A stretch of DNA of 57,903 nt. Source: Cylindrobasidium torrendii FP15055 ss-10 (lineage: Eukaryota; Basidiomycota; Agaricomycetes; Agaricales; Physalacriaceae). The translations under genes were made by a program, and so were the position numbers. The notes below the pieces were generated by a model. It made no database searches. It saw nothing but the letters and a program-made list of their open reading frames with translations, and was not told the origin of the DNA. Positions 1 through 11,454 of the stretch are shown here, piece by piece. Positions within the stretch are counted from its first letter, which is position 1; the number at the start of each line of letters is the position of its first letter. Location: the NCBI GenBank assembly GCA_000934385.1, contig KN880585.1:1-57903 (forward strand). Direction: 5' to 3'.

Positions 1-346
1 TCAAAGAAATATTGAAAACCCGATAACATCTTCACATTTACCACATGAAAATGAAGTCACTGAAAAGGGCATATCACATCTTGATATTTCTTTCTTATTT
101 TCTTTTCCAAATTTGTTAAGAATAAAGAGTACACGTCAGCAGATTTGATTTCGATATTTTCGTGTGATTTTGAGTCAAAATGTACAACATCTTGATAGTT
201 CTTTGTTATAGTTATCACATGTTGATCAACTATCCTGAAAGAATATTGATTACTAAGTTTCTGTTTTATTTCGATATTTTTGGGGGCAACATGCTAAAAA
301 TGAACTACAATTTTCATCAGTATTATTAGTCAAAATATAGAAATTT
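1..346. repeat. AT-rich edge with degenerate direct repeats
   Basis: This stretch is visibly richer in A and T than the rest of the window and has no plausible gene. Several words recur with small changes. ACATCTTGATATTTCTTTCT at 76 returns at 187 with two changes, and ATTTCGATATTTT at 148 returns at 268. A GTCAAAATRTA-type word appears near 173 and again near 330. This looks like old repeated or decayed DNA. The element is not identified. Confidence 0.4.
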
Positions 347-574
347 CTACGTGGTGTACAGGCGGCCGCAGGGGCATTGAGATTGTGCTTGTTTGGAATC
401 AAGCCTCGTGCAGGCCTCGTGGCTGGTTCGTGACATGCACGTGAAGTTCGAACTAAGTATCTGAGCCTTACTGGTCTTTGAACTCAGAGAAAAGTTGAAC
501 CTGCTGGTTGAAGGAGAGCGGTGAACGATCGTCCTGACCCTTAACCAGACGCCCAACCTCTCTCCTATACTACG

Positions 575-1361
575 ATGACCATCTACAATTGTCCGCAAGT
601 AAATACTCCTCCCAGAATCACCCAACATACAGTCGCTCTGTTTCTCAAGCCTTTTAACTGCAAGACCATCCCTGACCCCGATGAATTCTGGGTTTGCTTT
701 TGGGAGCTCATTCGTGGTGAGTAAGTTTCTAGACATTCTGTTTCCGTGTCCAACTTCCCTCGCAGGCCACTACGTTCTACAAAAGAAGCTCGGCATCACA
801 CACGGTGATATATCTATACACAACATGATAATCCAGCGTGCGCCGGTCAGAAAAGTCGCCCTCATCGACTTCGATCTTTCAGAGGTCGCTCGAGAAGACG
901 CGCCTTCCTCTGGTTGGCGCAAGCATCAACGCACGGGAACTAAACCCTTCATGTCTGGACATCTGCTCAGTACGCTCGACATAGATACCCCCCGCGCTCG
1001 CACCTATCGTGGCGACTTGGAGTCGTTCTGCTATTGCCTTTTATGGTTGATACTGAAGGATGGATTCCCAGCAGACGCTCGGGTCGGGCGCCATACCGAG
1101 ATGCATATGAAGCGCGGTCTCTTGATTGACGCAGTTATTGGATCAAGAGATGCGCTTTATCCTTGTCCCGCTCTTTGGCCAGGATTTGACCAGTTTCGGG
1201 CAGTTGTCGAAAGCTGGTACAACTTGACGCTTTCACTCCAGTCCAGAAGAGTTTTTGCAAAAGTCGCAAAGAGTGAACAGACACTCATAAAGGGGTTGAT
1301 TGACGCTCTTAAAGACGCAAAGCAATATCCGCTCGACGACTCGATGTCGTGGGCTGAATAA
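575..1361 (+). CDS. FunK1-type fungal protein kinase, C-terminal part (truncated or partial)
   Basis: Two exons, 575-716 and 766-1361, joined at a GTGAGT donor and CGCAG acceptor, give about 245 aa. The end of exon 1 and start of exon 2 carry the FunK1 pattern: FWELIRG, then a catalytic-loop motif HGDISIHNM with D and N in place. DFDL follows in the place of the kinase DFG metal site, and then a typical FunK1 C-lobe (LESFCYCLLWLILKD). Known FunK1 proteins are far longer (roughly 600-900 aa), and the N-lobe is absent. Upstream of 575 the frame closes at a TAA near 547 and the sequence soon becomes AT-rich. The ATG at 575 is only the first one available. It may be a relic, or earlier exons may lie outside the window. 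Kinase activity is doubtful without the N-lobe. Confidence 0.6.
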
Positions 1362-1932
1362 CCTGTTTTAATTGGTATGGTTGCATTTGTAGCACCTTAT
1401 GCACTCTATTATAAAAGAGAATTACCATCAACTGAGCCACGGCTCTAGTAAGCAAGGATGTGCACGCGCATTTGTGGCGATGAGATAATATATAGCGTGC
1501 CGCAGTTCAGACTGAGCCTGTCATAGACGGCTATTTGCTGGTAGCTGTTACCTTCCTGCGCATATGCATGAAATTCTCTCCCTCCTGCCACTCATCGCCG
1601 TGAATGATGTTTGCCTTGGATCCTTAATTCCGCACGCATTTGGTTTGAATTCAAGCAAGCCAAACCGCACATGCATCCAAGGATCCTTGCAACCCCCCAC
1701 AATTGCCTGGCAATGATAACCTGGCAGTCACACCAACGGAAACCACATCCATATCATGAGTCGAAAAGATTCATTCCGAACAAGCACGGCACTAATCTAC
1801 ATCGATAGAGAAACAAGGAAAAATTGATAATAAACAAGGGGACAATGACAGCAACACAAGCATGCGGTAGTAAGTAAAATATACATATCATATGCAGACA
1901 GTCCGCCGTCGAAAATGCGTCCTCTCCGCCCT
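1362..1932. other. Intergenic region between convergent genes
   Basis: This lies between the end of the kinase fragment and the stop codon of eIF3a. It should hold the two 3' untranslated regions. I see only short shadow frames and no RNA gene. Confidence 0.5.
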
Positions 1933-4900
1933 TTACGGCCGTCCACCCCGACGGGGCTTCCACACACCCTGGGGTTTAGCCACCGTCTGGAACCCATCCT
2001 CATCTTTTGCTGCCTCCGATGCCTTAACGGCAGGCGACGCAGACCGTACAGGTGCCTCGGGAGCACGCACAGGCGTCCCAGACCTTACCGGCGTCGCAGC
2101 CCCACTGCCGCCTCCATTCTCGCCAGCGGCCATCCTAGCAGCTTCGCGATCACGCCAGCCTCCACCTCCACCGCCTGGAGCACCAGCACCTGGAGGGCGG
2201 TATCGCGCCGGGGCACCAGCAGGACTTTCTGGACGAGCCGGTGCAGGACTGCTTATTCCAGCAGCCCTCACAGGCGTGCCACTGCGCCTCCAAGCCGCCG
2301 AACCTCCATCTGCAGTCTGGATAGACGAAACCGGACGTGATGGCGGTGCAGAGGGACGTGCACGCTCAGCACGAGCAGCCGCACGACGCGCCTCGGCCTC
2401 CTCTTCTCTCTGGCGCTGTAATCTCGCAGACTCTGCAGCAGCAGCACGCTCCGCCTCGCGTTCGCGCCGCGCCTCGGCCGCCTTGGCCTCCGAAGCGCGT
2501 TTTTCTTCCTCGGCGGCAGCCGCCGCCGCCTCTTCCTCTGCACGTATACGTTCTTCCTCTGCTGCGCGCTCTGAAAGGAAGATTAGTCTCAGTAATAATC
2601 GGGGAAGTAATTTGCGTACCTTCTTCGAGACGAGCCTGTTCTTCCTCCTCTTCGCGGCGAATACGCTCCTCCTCCTCATACCGCCGTTTCTCGGCCTCCA
2701 TCTCCGCGATGTACGCCTTCCGGCGCTTGTTCTTTTCCTCCTCAATCTTCCTCGCCGCGGCATCCTTGCGCTTCGCAAAGTCTTCGCCCTTCTTCTTGAG
2801 GAGTGCGTCGCGACGAATGTTATAGTCGCTCAACATTCTCGAAACACGCTTCTTGGTGAGCAGAGCCTCCTCGTGTGCCGCTTTCGAAGCTGTCTTGTTT
2901 GACTCCTGGATGGTGTTGTGCGTCTCGCGATCATACTCCTGCTGGCGCTTGTAGTCCTCGGCGACAAGTGGTCGTTCCTCCTTGCGGTATGCACGCTCAA
3001 TGTGGTCGATGCGCTTGGAGATAATCCGGACGCGCTGAGCAGTCTCGCGCTTCTCCTTCTCCAACTGCTGTACTTGCATGCTGAGAATGCTCTCGCTGTC
3101 GAATTTCTCGAGTTTCTAGCGGATACAGTCAGCAAAGACTACAGGAAATCATGCATGAAGAAAAACATACCGAAAGATCGTCGGCCTTGAGAGTTCCAAC
3201 TTTGATGAGCGACTGAGCATACTTCTCTGCCTCCTGCTTCTGGATACTCTCCCTCTCCTTCTGAATCCTCTCGCGCTCCCTCGCAGCCAGGTTCTCCTTC
3301 TCCTTCTTAATTTCCTCCTCCCTCTTCTTCCTTGCAATTTCCGCCGCCTTGATACTCTCCTCCTTCTCCTTGCGAACAGACAGTTCGCTGCTCAACTCCC
3401 GACGCTTCGCAACAAGCGCGCGGCGAACAGTCAGCGCCTTACGCTCAGCCTCAATAGCCTTCACGAGCACGCTCAACTTCTCGTCCTGGTCCTCCTCTGG
3501 CTCGGCGTTTGCACTGTCGAGTACAGAGATGGTGTTATGCAGAGCCTGAGCAACGCTGCTCAGACGCGTCCGTACAAGCTCAGATACCGCAGGCTGGATA
3601 GCGCCTTCAGGCCCATATGCGGAACCCTCGTCGACCACAAAGCCGTCGTCGATGAATTTGATGCTTCCAGAAAGATGGTCCACACGGATGTTGAGCTCCC
3701 CGCGGCGCGCACAACCCATCATGTACGCCTCGATCTGCTCAGGATCGAACGCACCCAGCGGTTCTGCGAGCTTGAGCAGATTCGACACCTGCATTGTCGT
3801 GTAGACTTGTGACAGTTGTGACAATAGACGAGACAGGACGGCCTGGTGGAGCAGAGGAAGGTAGGAAGCATAGAGAGTGTCCGCGGAGAGGGAGGTGAGC
3901 AGGGGAGTAACGGCTTCACAGAGAGTGAGAGGGTTGAAGGTAACCTCGAGGATGTCGTACAATTGCTTGACGTCCGCGGGCGAGATTCGCAAAACATCAC
4001 GGGCGAGAGCGTCCTTAATGAGTCCCGCACGCGTCGGCGCCTTGGAAAGGCCGAGAAGTGAGCTGAGACGACCGGGGCGGCCCTTGACGTCTTCTTGCGC
4101 CTCCGATTGAAGACCGACGGGGACGGCGAGGGCGCTGACGAGGACCTGGCCAGCGAGCTTGCTCATCTCTTCTTCAGTCTTGCCACCGATGCTGCTGACA
4201 ATGCTGTAGTAGCGACCCCAAGCGGCTGCGTGGTAGAGCGCGTTGCCGCTCATGAGGAAGATCTTGGTGAGCTTCTCGTAGTAGTTGGCCATCATAGCTG
4301 GTCTGGGAGCCTTCTTGGCGAGGGTAAGGAGGTTGTGGACATCTTCGACCGAACGGAAAGCTTCTTGCCAAAGCTCAAGCTCCACAGAGGTGTTAAGCTG
4401 CGCGAAGCGGGTGTCAAGGTGATGTTGGAGGGTGTCCGGGTCGGATAGGTTGATGCTATGAGGCTGGTGGGAATATTTTGCGACGTTTGCGAGGTGGAGG
4501 CGGAGAGTATCGCAAAGACGACGGAATTCGACCTTGCGCTGGTGCTTCAAACAGAACTTGAAAGCTTGTTGGGCAATTTGCTAGCACGCGATCAGAAGGG
4601 GACGAAGAATGGATGGGTGACTTTAATAGATCTACCTGATAGATGGCCTCAAGCCTGGCATTGTTCTTCAACGTCTCCAGCGATGTACGGTATGCCTCCC
4701 ACAGGAATTTGAGCCAAGGGGTAACGAGTGCGCGGTCCGTCCGGTCCTTTGACTGATCTCCGCTAACGGCACCGAGGAGAATGGATTCGGGGGTTTCGCT
4801 AGCCTCCAGATCGTCGACGTCAAGCGCAACCTGTGTCGCGGCGGCCTTCTCCTGTGCCTCCTGGACTTTCGCATCGGCAAGCTGGACGAAGCGGGTGATG

Positions 4901-5166
4901 ACGACCTCGATGGATTGGACACTTGTATTTTGTGCGATGTTCTTGTACTGCATCAGTCCCTCCTTCGCTGAGCGTCCCTTGCGCATATCAACGCATAGTT
5001 CGATGAAGCGGAACATAATCGGCTCCAGGGATGTCAAGGGTGTTGAGCGGAATCGTTTCGAGGAGAACATTTCGGTAAGGGATTGCAGCGCGGCGTGCGT
5101 CTGGCCGACCGAGACGAGGCCTTCGGCTTGCTTCAGCACGGTTTCCGGTTTCGAAAACGGCGCCAT
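1933..5166 (-). CDS. TIF32: Eukaryotic translation initiation factor 3 subunit a (eIF3a/TIF32)
   Basis: Four exons (5166-4636, 4580-3171, 3115-2620, 2570-1933) give 1024 aa in phase, with three introns of 49-55 nt. eIF3a is the scaffold of the eIF3 complex on the 40S ribosome. The start [18 protein letters not shown] and the helical first half (PNQ-like [34 protein letters not shown]) are typical of eIF3a. A PCI domain spans about residues 330-500, ending near [17 protein letters not shown]. From about 540 to 900 the protein is a long charged coiled coil of E/R/K repeats. The tail is rich in P, G, R and A and ends [11 protein letters not shown]. The length matches fungal eIF3a. The gene is divergent from the phospholipid methyltransferase across 1.25 kb. 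Confidence 0.95.
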
Positions 5167-6421
5167 CGTTGCCTATGACGGTTAGATCTCTCCGATACGC
5201 GTCGAAAATGGCGATATTTACTGATTTTTGGGGTCGGCGGGCGCAACGAGCGGTGCAGGACACAAAAAACTTTGCTGACGTAAGTGAGTTATCGCTGCCG
5301 AAGATGCTCTTGCCAAATACTAGTCAAGACTCACTGCGTCATTGTGGCTGTGCTCTGTTCGCACGCTGTCACTGCTCTCTGACTGCTCTGTAGGGTACTC
5401 TCTATCTATATGAAGTCAACCCCATTTGCACTTCTAGCATACCCCCTCGATTTCTCCCCTCGTGAATGCTCAATCAACTCGCGGGCTTTGGTCCTCGTCC
5501 TAACCAAGATTAAACCAACGGAGTAGTCCTACACTCCCGTGCGCTCTCATCTCATTTCTGATGCCAAAGGAAGTGGCAATCTTCATTTTGGCTCGACTTA
5601 CCGTTACCTGTCAATGGGGGTCTTTATAATGCATACAAGGTGTTTGTTCAGGATAAACTTGATTAAGGCTTTCGACTTTGCAGATCTGTCTTCCCTGTGT
5701 CTTCTGGACGCGATGGTGATAACGGCACCCAGTGATACTCGCCAGCGATGTTCTAGCACCATGCGGGAGGCACGCTTTTGCTTTCTGCCACTGACCGCTT
5801 CTTCTCATCCTTTGGCTGTGACCATTCGAAATAATTCTTGATTTCCGATTCCCGGGAGTCAAAGTCACCAGCTCGTCGACTCTACATAGTAAGTTCATAA
5901 GCGGCGAAATCAAGAACCTGTGGGCCAATTAGCAGCCCGAAGACGTGCGACCCGGCTGTTCTTGCATATTCAGACTGAGACTAATCCGCACGAATTTAAA
6001 GGCTGCGAGCACGACGATCTGAGGACACACATACGGGGCGGGACATAAGGACAAAATATGTGCCCTTTACGGGCAGCGCTGAGGAACCAAGGCCCTTCAG
6101 CGAAATTCTAGGCGGCGCGTTAGTCTTATTTTGTGCCACTGGAGGCTACTGGAGCCTATCGACGAGGTAGTCTCATTTGGGTAAGAGACCAACAAATTGT
6201 AACGATTTCCATAAGCTTGTATCGCTCTCTGGTCGATTTTGAAACAGAGTTATCACAAAATGATATCGAGGTTTATAAAGCCAGTCTCGCGACCGCCACG
6301 TATCCCGGCAGATGCCGCCGCGGCTGATTCTACGCGGCCTGGCGCGCCGATCGCCTGCAGGACGCGTTTTGCTCTTGGCCACGACAGCACTCCCGTACAC
6401 GCCCCTCCCTACCTCGGAAAC
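5167..6421. other. Divergent promoter region between eIF3a and OPI3-like gene
   Basis: This 1.25 kb stretch has only short frames that overlap on both strands and show no domain. It should hold the promoters of both flanking genes. A TATA-like motif for the right-hand gene is listed separately. I see nothing else. Confidence 0.4.
6273..6280 (+). promoter_or_regulatory. TATA-like box of the OPI3-like gene
   Basis: TTATAAAG lies about 150 nt before the ATG at 6422. Transcription would then begin near 6305, which argues against the longer open frame that starts upstream. Confidence 0.35.
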
Positions 6422-7198
6422 ATGGAATACATCGACTGGTCGAAGCCCTCATTCTGGATCTCCGTTGCATCCATTACATTCAACCCCACGGCATGGAATA
6501 TCGTAGCCCGCAATGGTGCGTTCACACCGTGATCTTGCATCCATTGTTCTCAATCCTACATTACAGAACTCGGCAACAAGACAATCACGCGTATGTTTGG
6601 CGGGAATGTGTACCGTGGCTGCTACTTCCTCGCTATCTGCATCTTCGGCTTTGGCATCCTCCGCGACATGCTGTTCGAACGTGCGCTCAGCGAGCAGCCC
6701 CACTTCGCCCCGGAACAGGTCGTCGAGCTCCTCCCACCCGCTTTACGCGCATCTATCAACGATACCTTCCCTCTCACCGTTGCCGTACCCAGCTTCCTGG
6801 CACTGGTGCCCCCAGTCGCACACAAGCTGATTACTCCGTCCACGCTTGAGCTGCATTTCAGCGACGCCCTGGCCCTCGTTCTCTTTGCCTTCGGGCAGAC
6901 ACTCGTAGTGACCTCTACCTGGGCACTTGGCATCACCGGCACGTTCCTCGGAGACTACTTTGGCATCCTCATGGACGCCCGCGTCGAGGGATTCCCATTC
7001 AACATTCTCGACAACCCCATGTACGTCGGCAGCACCATGTGTTTCCTCGCGGTCTCCTTGTGGCAGACCAGTGTCGCTGGCCTAGCTATTACGGCATACG
7101 TCTACGTGGTTTATGCAATCGCCCTGCGGTTTGAGGAGCCTTGGACGACGGAGATTTATGCCAAACGCGAGAGGGAGCGGGCTGCGAAGAAGGACTAA
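6422..7198 (+). CDS. OPI3: Phosphatidyl-N-methylethanolamine N-methyltransferase (OPI3/PEMT family)
   Basis: Two exons (6422-6515, 6567-7198) give 241 aa. The enzyme uses S-adenosylmethionine to methylate phosphatidyl-monomethyl- and dimethylethanolamine to phosphatidylcholine in the ER membrane. Family landmarks in order: FNPTAWNIVARN across the intron, GGNVYRGCYFLA, GITGTFLGDYFGILMD, GFPFNILDNPMYVGSTM and the C-terminal RFEEPWTTEIYAKRERER with the acidic SAM-binding pair. Several hydrophobic segments are present, as expected for a four-helix membrane enzyme. The protein is about 35 aa longer than yeast Opi3, mainly through a loop after REQP-like SEQPHFAPE that contains an extra hydrophobic stretch. 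The upstream frame (to 6239) is open but lies at the TATA box, so I start at MEYIDW. The gene is convergent with the dioxygenase. Confidence 0.92.
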
Positions 7199-7604
7199 AG
7201 GCTCTTGGGATCAGGCTCTCATCAGCCCGTTAGAATGCTGCCCGCCGAGATGGTGGTGCAAGGTCACTTCAGGTGCGTCCATTGCATTCCTGACTAAACG
7301 AGTATGGTGCTAATAGGCCTGACAGGGAAAGCTGCTGGGGAACATAGATGGTTTCAACTCCGTCTGTTACACGCTTTATTTACGAAGAGATGACTTTATG
7401 TTTACGACAGTAATGGTCATCGCTTGCTTGGGTTTCAGCGAAACCTTGAACATCTATTTCGCGTGTCACTTTATGTTGCGCTTTCAAAGGCGAGAAAAAG
7501 ACGATATTCACTCGAAGTCTTCGGGAGGCACCATTAGTCAGAAACGACCGTCATTTTGAGTTCGTCAAACGGTTTACTTTTCCAGTATCTCCTTGTCCAC
7601 CAGA
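7199..7604. other. 3' intergenic region of a convergent pair
   Basis: This lies between the two stop codons of OPI3-like and dioxygenase genes. No gene or RNA structure is recognised. Confidence 0.4.
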
Positions 7605-8993
7605 TCATCTCCTGTTTTCGACTTCCGCTCTAAGCCTTCTCGCTGCATCCCATACAGAATCGCCCTCCAAATAACACCCTTTCAGCCACCTCCTCGCGTC
7701 CCCGCTCGGCGCAGCATTATCCGTGAACGCCGTCCTGGCATGCAACGCACGCCTGTTGTCAAACAGGACTGCGTCTCCTTCCTTCATCGTATGTCCAAAC
7801 ACATTCGTTTCCTTATTCAACTCAGCATCGAACAGCTTTAGCGCCTCATAGAAGGCAGGAGGCGTGTCGAGGCGGAGCGGCGCCTGGAACGGCGGGGAGT
7901 AGTTCACTTGAGCAATCGAATGCCCATCCGCGGCAAGCTGGATAGTCGGGTGTTCGTGGTGGTAATGCTTCCCCGCGTTCAGATAATGAAAGGGGACTGG
8001 CACCTGCGTTAGTAGGCGAAAGGCTTCTGGGTGTGTTTTGCGGAGAACGGAGCTGGCGTGCAGGGAGTCGACAAAGATAGATGTGCCGCCAACGACGCGG
8101 TTTCGAAGACAGTGTAGGATCTGGAATTGAGGTGGTTCTTGGTAGTATCTGTAAACGGGTGAGTTATGGGGAATGGTCGCAAAAGGAGGGAGGGAGGATG
8201 CTTACAAGAGGTCCATGTGCAAACCGAGATGTAGATTGGTATACGCAATGTTCTCACTGTTGGCTTTGTTCTTGACATCCCAAAGTACACCGTAGAATGT
8301 TTCTCGGATGCTCCCAAAGATATTAGCAAGCCTTGGAAGCTCGCAGGTTCCGTCTTCGACCTCCTTATGAGGCACACCTCGCTATCGGTTCTCAGTTAGC
8401 AGCGCCTCATGGATGGGAATAACACCAAGGCTTACAATGAACAAGAGTCCGTATTTCAAAAGCTGATCCACAGCCTTTAATCGCCCCTCTTTGTCTTGCT
8501 TAACCACATCATATTCAACGAATAGACTGTCGGAAGCCTTCAGCGTAGCCGCGTCCCACCCTACCCTTTCCACGTCCCCATGAAATCGCATACGAGCTGA
8601 ATCGGAAGCATATGAGGATAGGAACTCCCAGGTATAGTGTGACTGGTGTCCATCGGGCCAGACGAGCGTTACACCAGGCTCAGCAAAACCATCTCCGTGG
8701 GATACCACACGGTGTGTCACAGGCTTAATCCCCAAATCAAAGTCCGACGACCGATGGAGTTTCTGGCGAGTGGATGGATGAACAGAGGAAGGAGATTGAC
8801 AAGAGTCGCGTAGCCAGAGGTATGGAAAGCGAGTGGTTCCCACGCGGAGGGCGTCGACCTCAAGGGTGCATTGTTGTGTGCTGTGTGAGTGGAGAGGCCG
8901 CTTCTGCAAGCCAGTCAAAGTCCTCGTTCGTGCTGTGAATAGGGGGAGTCGTCTGAACATGGCTGGGGTTGAGATGAAAGTCATAAAACACAT
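7605..8993 (-). CDS. Gamma-butyrobetaine / trimethyllysine dioxygenase (TauD/TfdA fold)
   Basis: Three exons (8993-8436, 8381-8206, 8148-7605) give 425 aa, or 414 aa if the second ATG at 8960 (MFRRLPLF) is used. This is a non-haem Fe(II)/2-oxoglutarate dioxygenase of carnitine synthesis. The N-terminal domain has FPYLWLRDSCQSP, the family's cysteine-bearing start. Counting from the ATG at 8960, the iron site is H230 and D232 in GLHMD and H370 in RALHARTAF, with R372 for oxoglutarate. The basic N-terminus (RRLPLFTARTRTLTGLQKR) suits a mitochondrial signal and favours the second ATG. Sequence alone does not settle whether the substrate is butyrobetaine or trimethyllysine; I lean to butyrobetaine hydroxylase. 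A palindromic TATA-like TTTATATAAA sits at 9087-9096. Confidence 0.88.
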
Positions 8994-9086
8994 GCTATGT
9001 TGGTCCGGTATCGATCAGATGCCGACATGAGCCCCGCGATGCTCAATTGGGACTTCGAGCAAAAGCATTCACTGGGCAGAATTTGG

Positions 9087-9096
9087 TTTATATAAA
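9087..9096 (-). promoter_or_regulatory. TATA-like box of the dioxygenase gene
   Basis: TTTATATAAA reads the same on both strands and lies 94-137 nt upstream of the two candidate ATGs of the minus-strand dioxygenase gene, at a spacing that suits its promoter. Confidence 0.35.
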
Positions 9097-9217
9097 GCTA
9101 GACATGATATAGATATCCAAGCAACACGAGAAAACACGCGTGTGAATGGCTTCAGAGCGGCCACAAAGAACCATTAATTACCAGATTCGTACCATGCATA
9201 TATATCATCCATGCAAA

Positions 9218-10536
9218 TTAGCAATTCTCGAACGTATAGGTCGTTAACAACTCCTTCAGCTCCCTATTCTCCCTCGTATCCTCCTTAGCCTTCCGCCTCA
9301 AAAGTGCCTCGTCGGAAATCACCTGCTTCTTCCTCTTTCGTTCTACTTTCCTGACCTCGCTTTTCGCCTGGCTGGTCAACGGCTCATCACCTCTCTCAGC
9401 ATGACCATCTATGCTCATCGCTGCATGCATCTCCATCAACTTCCTGTACGCCGACACCCTCTCCTTTGGCCTCTTTGGCTTGGGCATCCGCGTCAGAGGG
9501 ACATCAGTCTGTATGCTCCAAAGGGCGCCGCTGAGCGGTGGTAGTTCTTCCTCATCATCATCGAGTAGCCGAGTCTTTCCGCCACCACCGCCTTGTTCTT
9601 CGTTGGCGGTACTGGTATGGCCAATGTCCGCATACGCGCGCGCTGCATCTGCTTTCTTACGGTAAGTGACGATCGCTGTCTTGTGCTGGCTGAACTTTGG
9701 CCGCGCTGCGAGCTTCTAGTTAGTCGAGGAATGTGGCGTGCGAATGAGGATGGGGATGAGATAGCCATGCCAGGCAAGGGTACGCAAAAGAAATCACACG
9801 CACATAGCTTCAACGCTTCGACCTCCCCCCACTGTTCCAGGACAGGCATGAGGGTCGCATGCTCGTATGCCCATGGCAGCTCAGGGATAACCAGCTTTCG
9901 ACCTGGATTGCCCTCTGTAGTGGGAACTGGAGGGTAACCGGTTAGCATGCATAGCTAGACATTTAGGATAAGAAGGAACGTAGAAGATGGTCCGAGCGAT
10001 AACGGCGCTCACCGTGGTTTGGGGTCACACCCTGCTCGCTCATCTCCACGCGCAGCGCCGTCCCTCTCAGTACGATTGGCACTTCGGCATGAGCTTGGAG
10101 GACGCGGTGGGCATCTGCGTGTGTCTTGAAGTCAACGAATGCATAGCCAGTGTTGAGACGTTCTGTGCGGGTGTGAGAATACTGGGGTATGGCGGAATGG
10201 GTATACGGCCGAGGTTGTGAGGAAAAACGTACTTCGGATGATACCAGCCACATCCCCAAACGCGGCTTTTATATCCGAGTCCGTCACACTTTTGTGTATC
10301 TTTGCGACAAATAGACGCGTAGGCTGATATCCTCGCGCGCTCTCTGGTGGACTGCTCGAAGTTGACGCTTGTGGGCTGCTTGAAGTCGACGCTTGTGTGC
10401 CATTTCGGGCCAGATTATCTGAGCAAGAAGACGCTTGTGTTCCTGTCGAGTATGCTTTATAAAGCCATGGTAAGGGCGCGCATTTTGGCCTGAAGGTTAT
10501 TGTAGAAGACAAGCGGCCCGAGAACATGGTCGTCAT
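9218..10536 (-). CDS. Two-RRM RNA-binding protein, probably mitochondrial (A)
   Basis: Four exons (10536-10233, 10162-10013, 9926-9804, 9705-9218) give 354 aa in phase. The first 65 residues are basic and serine-rich with no acidic run, like a mitochondrial targeting sequence. RRM1 (about 72-150) has RNP2 RLFVAKI and RNP1 NTGYAFVDF. A second RRM-like domain (about 155-235) starts RKLVIPELPWAYEHATLMPV, with a weaker RNP1 (HKTAIVTYRK). The tail holds a GGGGG linker, an acidic DDDEEE patch and then a basic region (RKVERKRKKQ). The RNA target is unknown. The third intron has alternative AG choices; only the acceptor used here keeps the phase. It is the first of three such proteins in the window. 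Confidence 0.75.
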
Positions 10537-10676
10537 TCAGCAAGTGTGATCGAGAAACCGGGCCGATTACTTACGCCGACATCAAATGTCATTGCGCCGC
10601 CAACTGGCAACTCTGAGCTCAGCCTGCCCTGAGCTTACACTTGGGCTGTCCTATTTACCAGTGGAAAGGTACAGAC

Positions 10677-11454
10677 TCAGTATACATACGGCACCAATCT
10701 ATACGGAACCCTCCTTCTCCACTCCTCCCACTCCTTCCCAAATGCCTCATGCAGCATATTATCTTCCTTCTGCATCCTCGGGACCAGCGCCGCGTACGCT
10801 ATGACCCCAACAATCAGCGAGCACACTCCCCACCGTGCATTTGTTCCTCCGAGCCCTAGCCAGCGAACGACAAACGAGTCAGAATGCAGGGCGTTCATCA
10901 AACATCCACCAGCAGCCATCAGTGCACCTGTATAGCTCGGGTGACGGACAATGGCGTAGGGTCCAGAGGTAAAGAGCTTATGGTCGCGCCGAATGGCAAG
11001 CTCGAATGTGAAGTGTGCAGCGAGAAGGCGGTAGCAGCGACGTCGAAGGTAGCCACCGAGCGTGGCGAGGGCCAAAGAGGCGTAAAGTGTTGCGTCCAGT
11101 CTCCCATAGGCAGCAGGGACAGCGAAGATATCTTGAGGGATGAGAATGGACACGATGTCGGCAATAAAGATTGTATAGAATACACCCTGGGAATAACATT
11201 TGAGATTTGAGATGCAAGCAAAGGTGGGGGCGATGATATACAGAATGGACGTGGTAAAACATCATGTCCATACATACCCTCGAGGTATAGTGACCCACCT
11301 TTGCAACGAAAGCAAACAGCGGTGCAACACGTTCTATGTCCTTTCCCTTGAATTCCTTGCGTTCGGTGCTTGGGGGTGTAGGGTTTGGTGGTGTCATCGT
11401 GACATGTATGGCCCAGAGCGCCGCGGCAGTGAAAGGGAGGCGAGTGAGGGACAT
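10677..11454 (-). CDS. Isoprenylcysteine carboxyl methyltransferase family membrane protein
   Basis: Two exons (11454-11278, 11186-10677; intron 91 nt) give 228 aa. The C-terminal half has the ICMT/PEMT fold signature: LFTSGPYAIVRHPSYTGAL, then a hydrophobic segment, then KEDNMLHEAFGKEWEEW and RRRVPYRLVP, which bind S-adenosylmethionine in Ste14-type enzymes. At least four hydrophobic segments are visible, so it sits in a membrane, probably the ER. Agaricomycetes have many such paralogs, so it need not be the true CaaX methyltransferase. The start is the first ATG (MSLTRLPFTAAALWAIHV), which is hydrophobic. Confidence 0.8.

Noticed and set aside
388..470. Similarity of 388-470 to 51217-51290 (shared GTTTGGRATCAAG and CGAAGTTCGAA words)
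   Set aside because: Only short words match, with gaps between; this could be chance. A local alignment score would decide.
1892..2902. 336-residue frame on plus rich in A, R and S
   Set aside because: Antisense of the low-complexity eIF3a tail; no splice structure of its own.
6239..6421. N-terminal extension of the OPI3-like protein
   Set aside because: It begins at TTG, crosses a TATA-like box, and is rich in R, P and A with no family match.
6422..8993. OPI3-like methyltransferase and butyrobetaine dioxygenase as a trimethylamine-related gene cluster
   Set aside because: Both handle methylated amines, but they belong to separate pathways (phosphatidylcholine and carnitine) and are convergent housekeeping genes; adjacency alone is not evidence.
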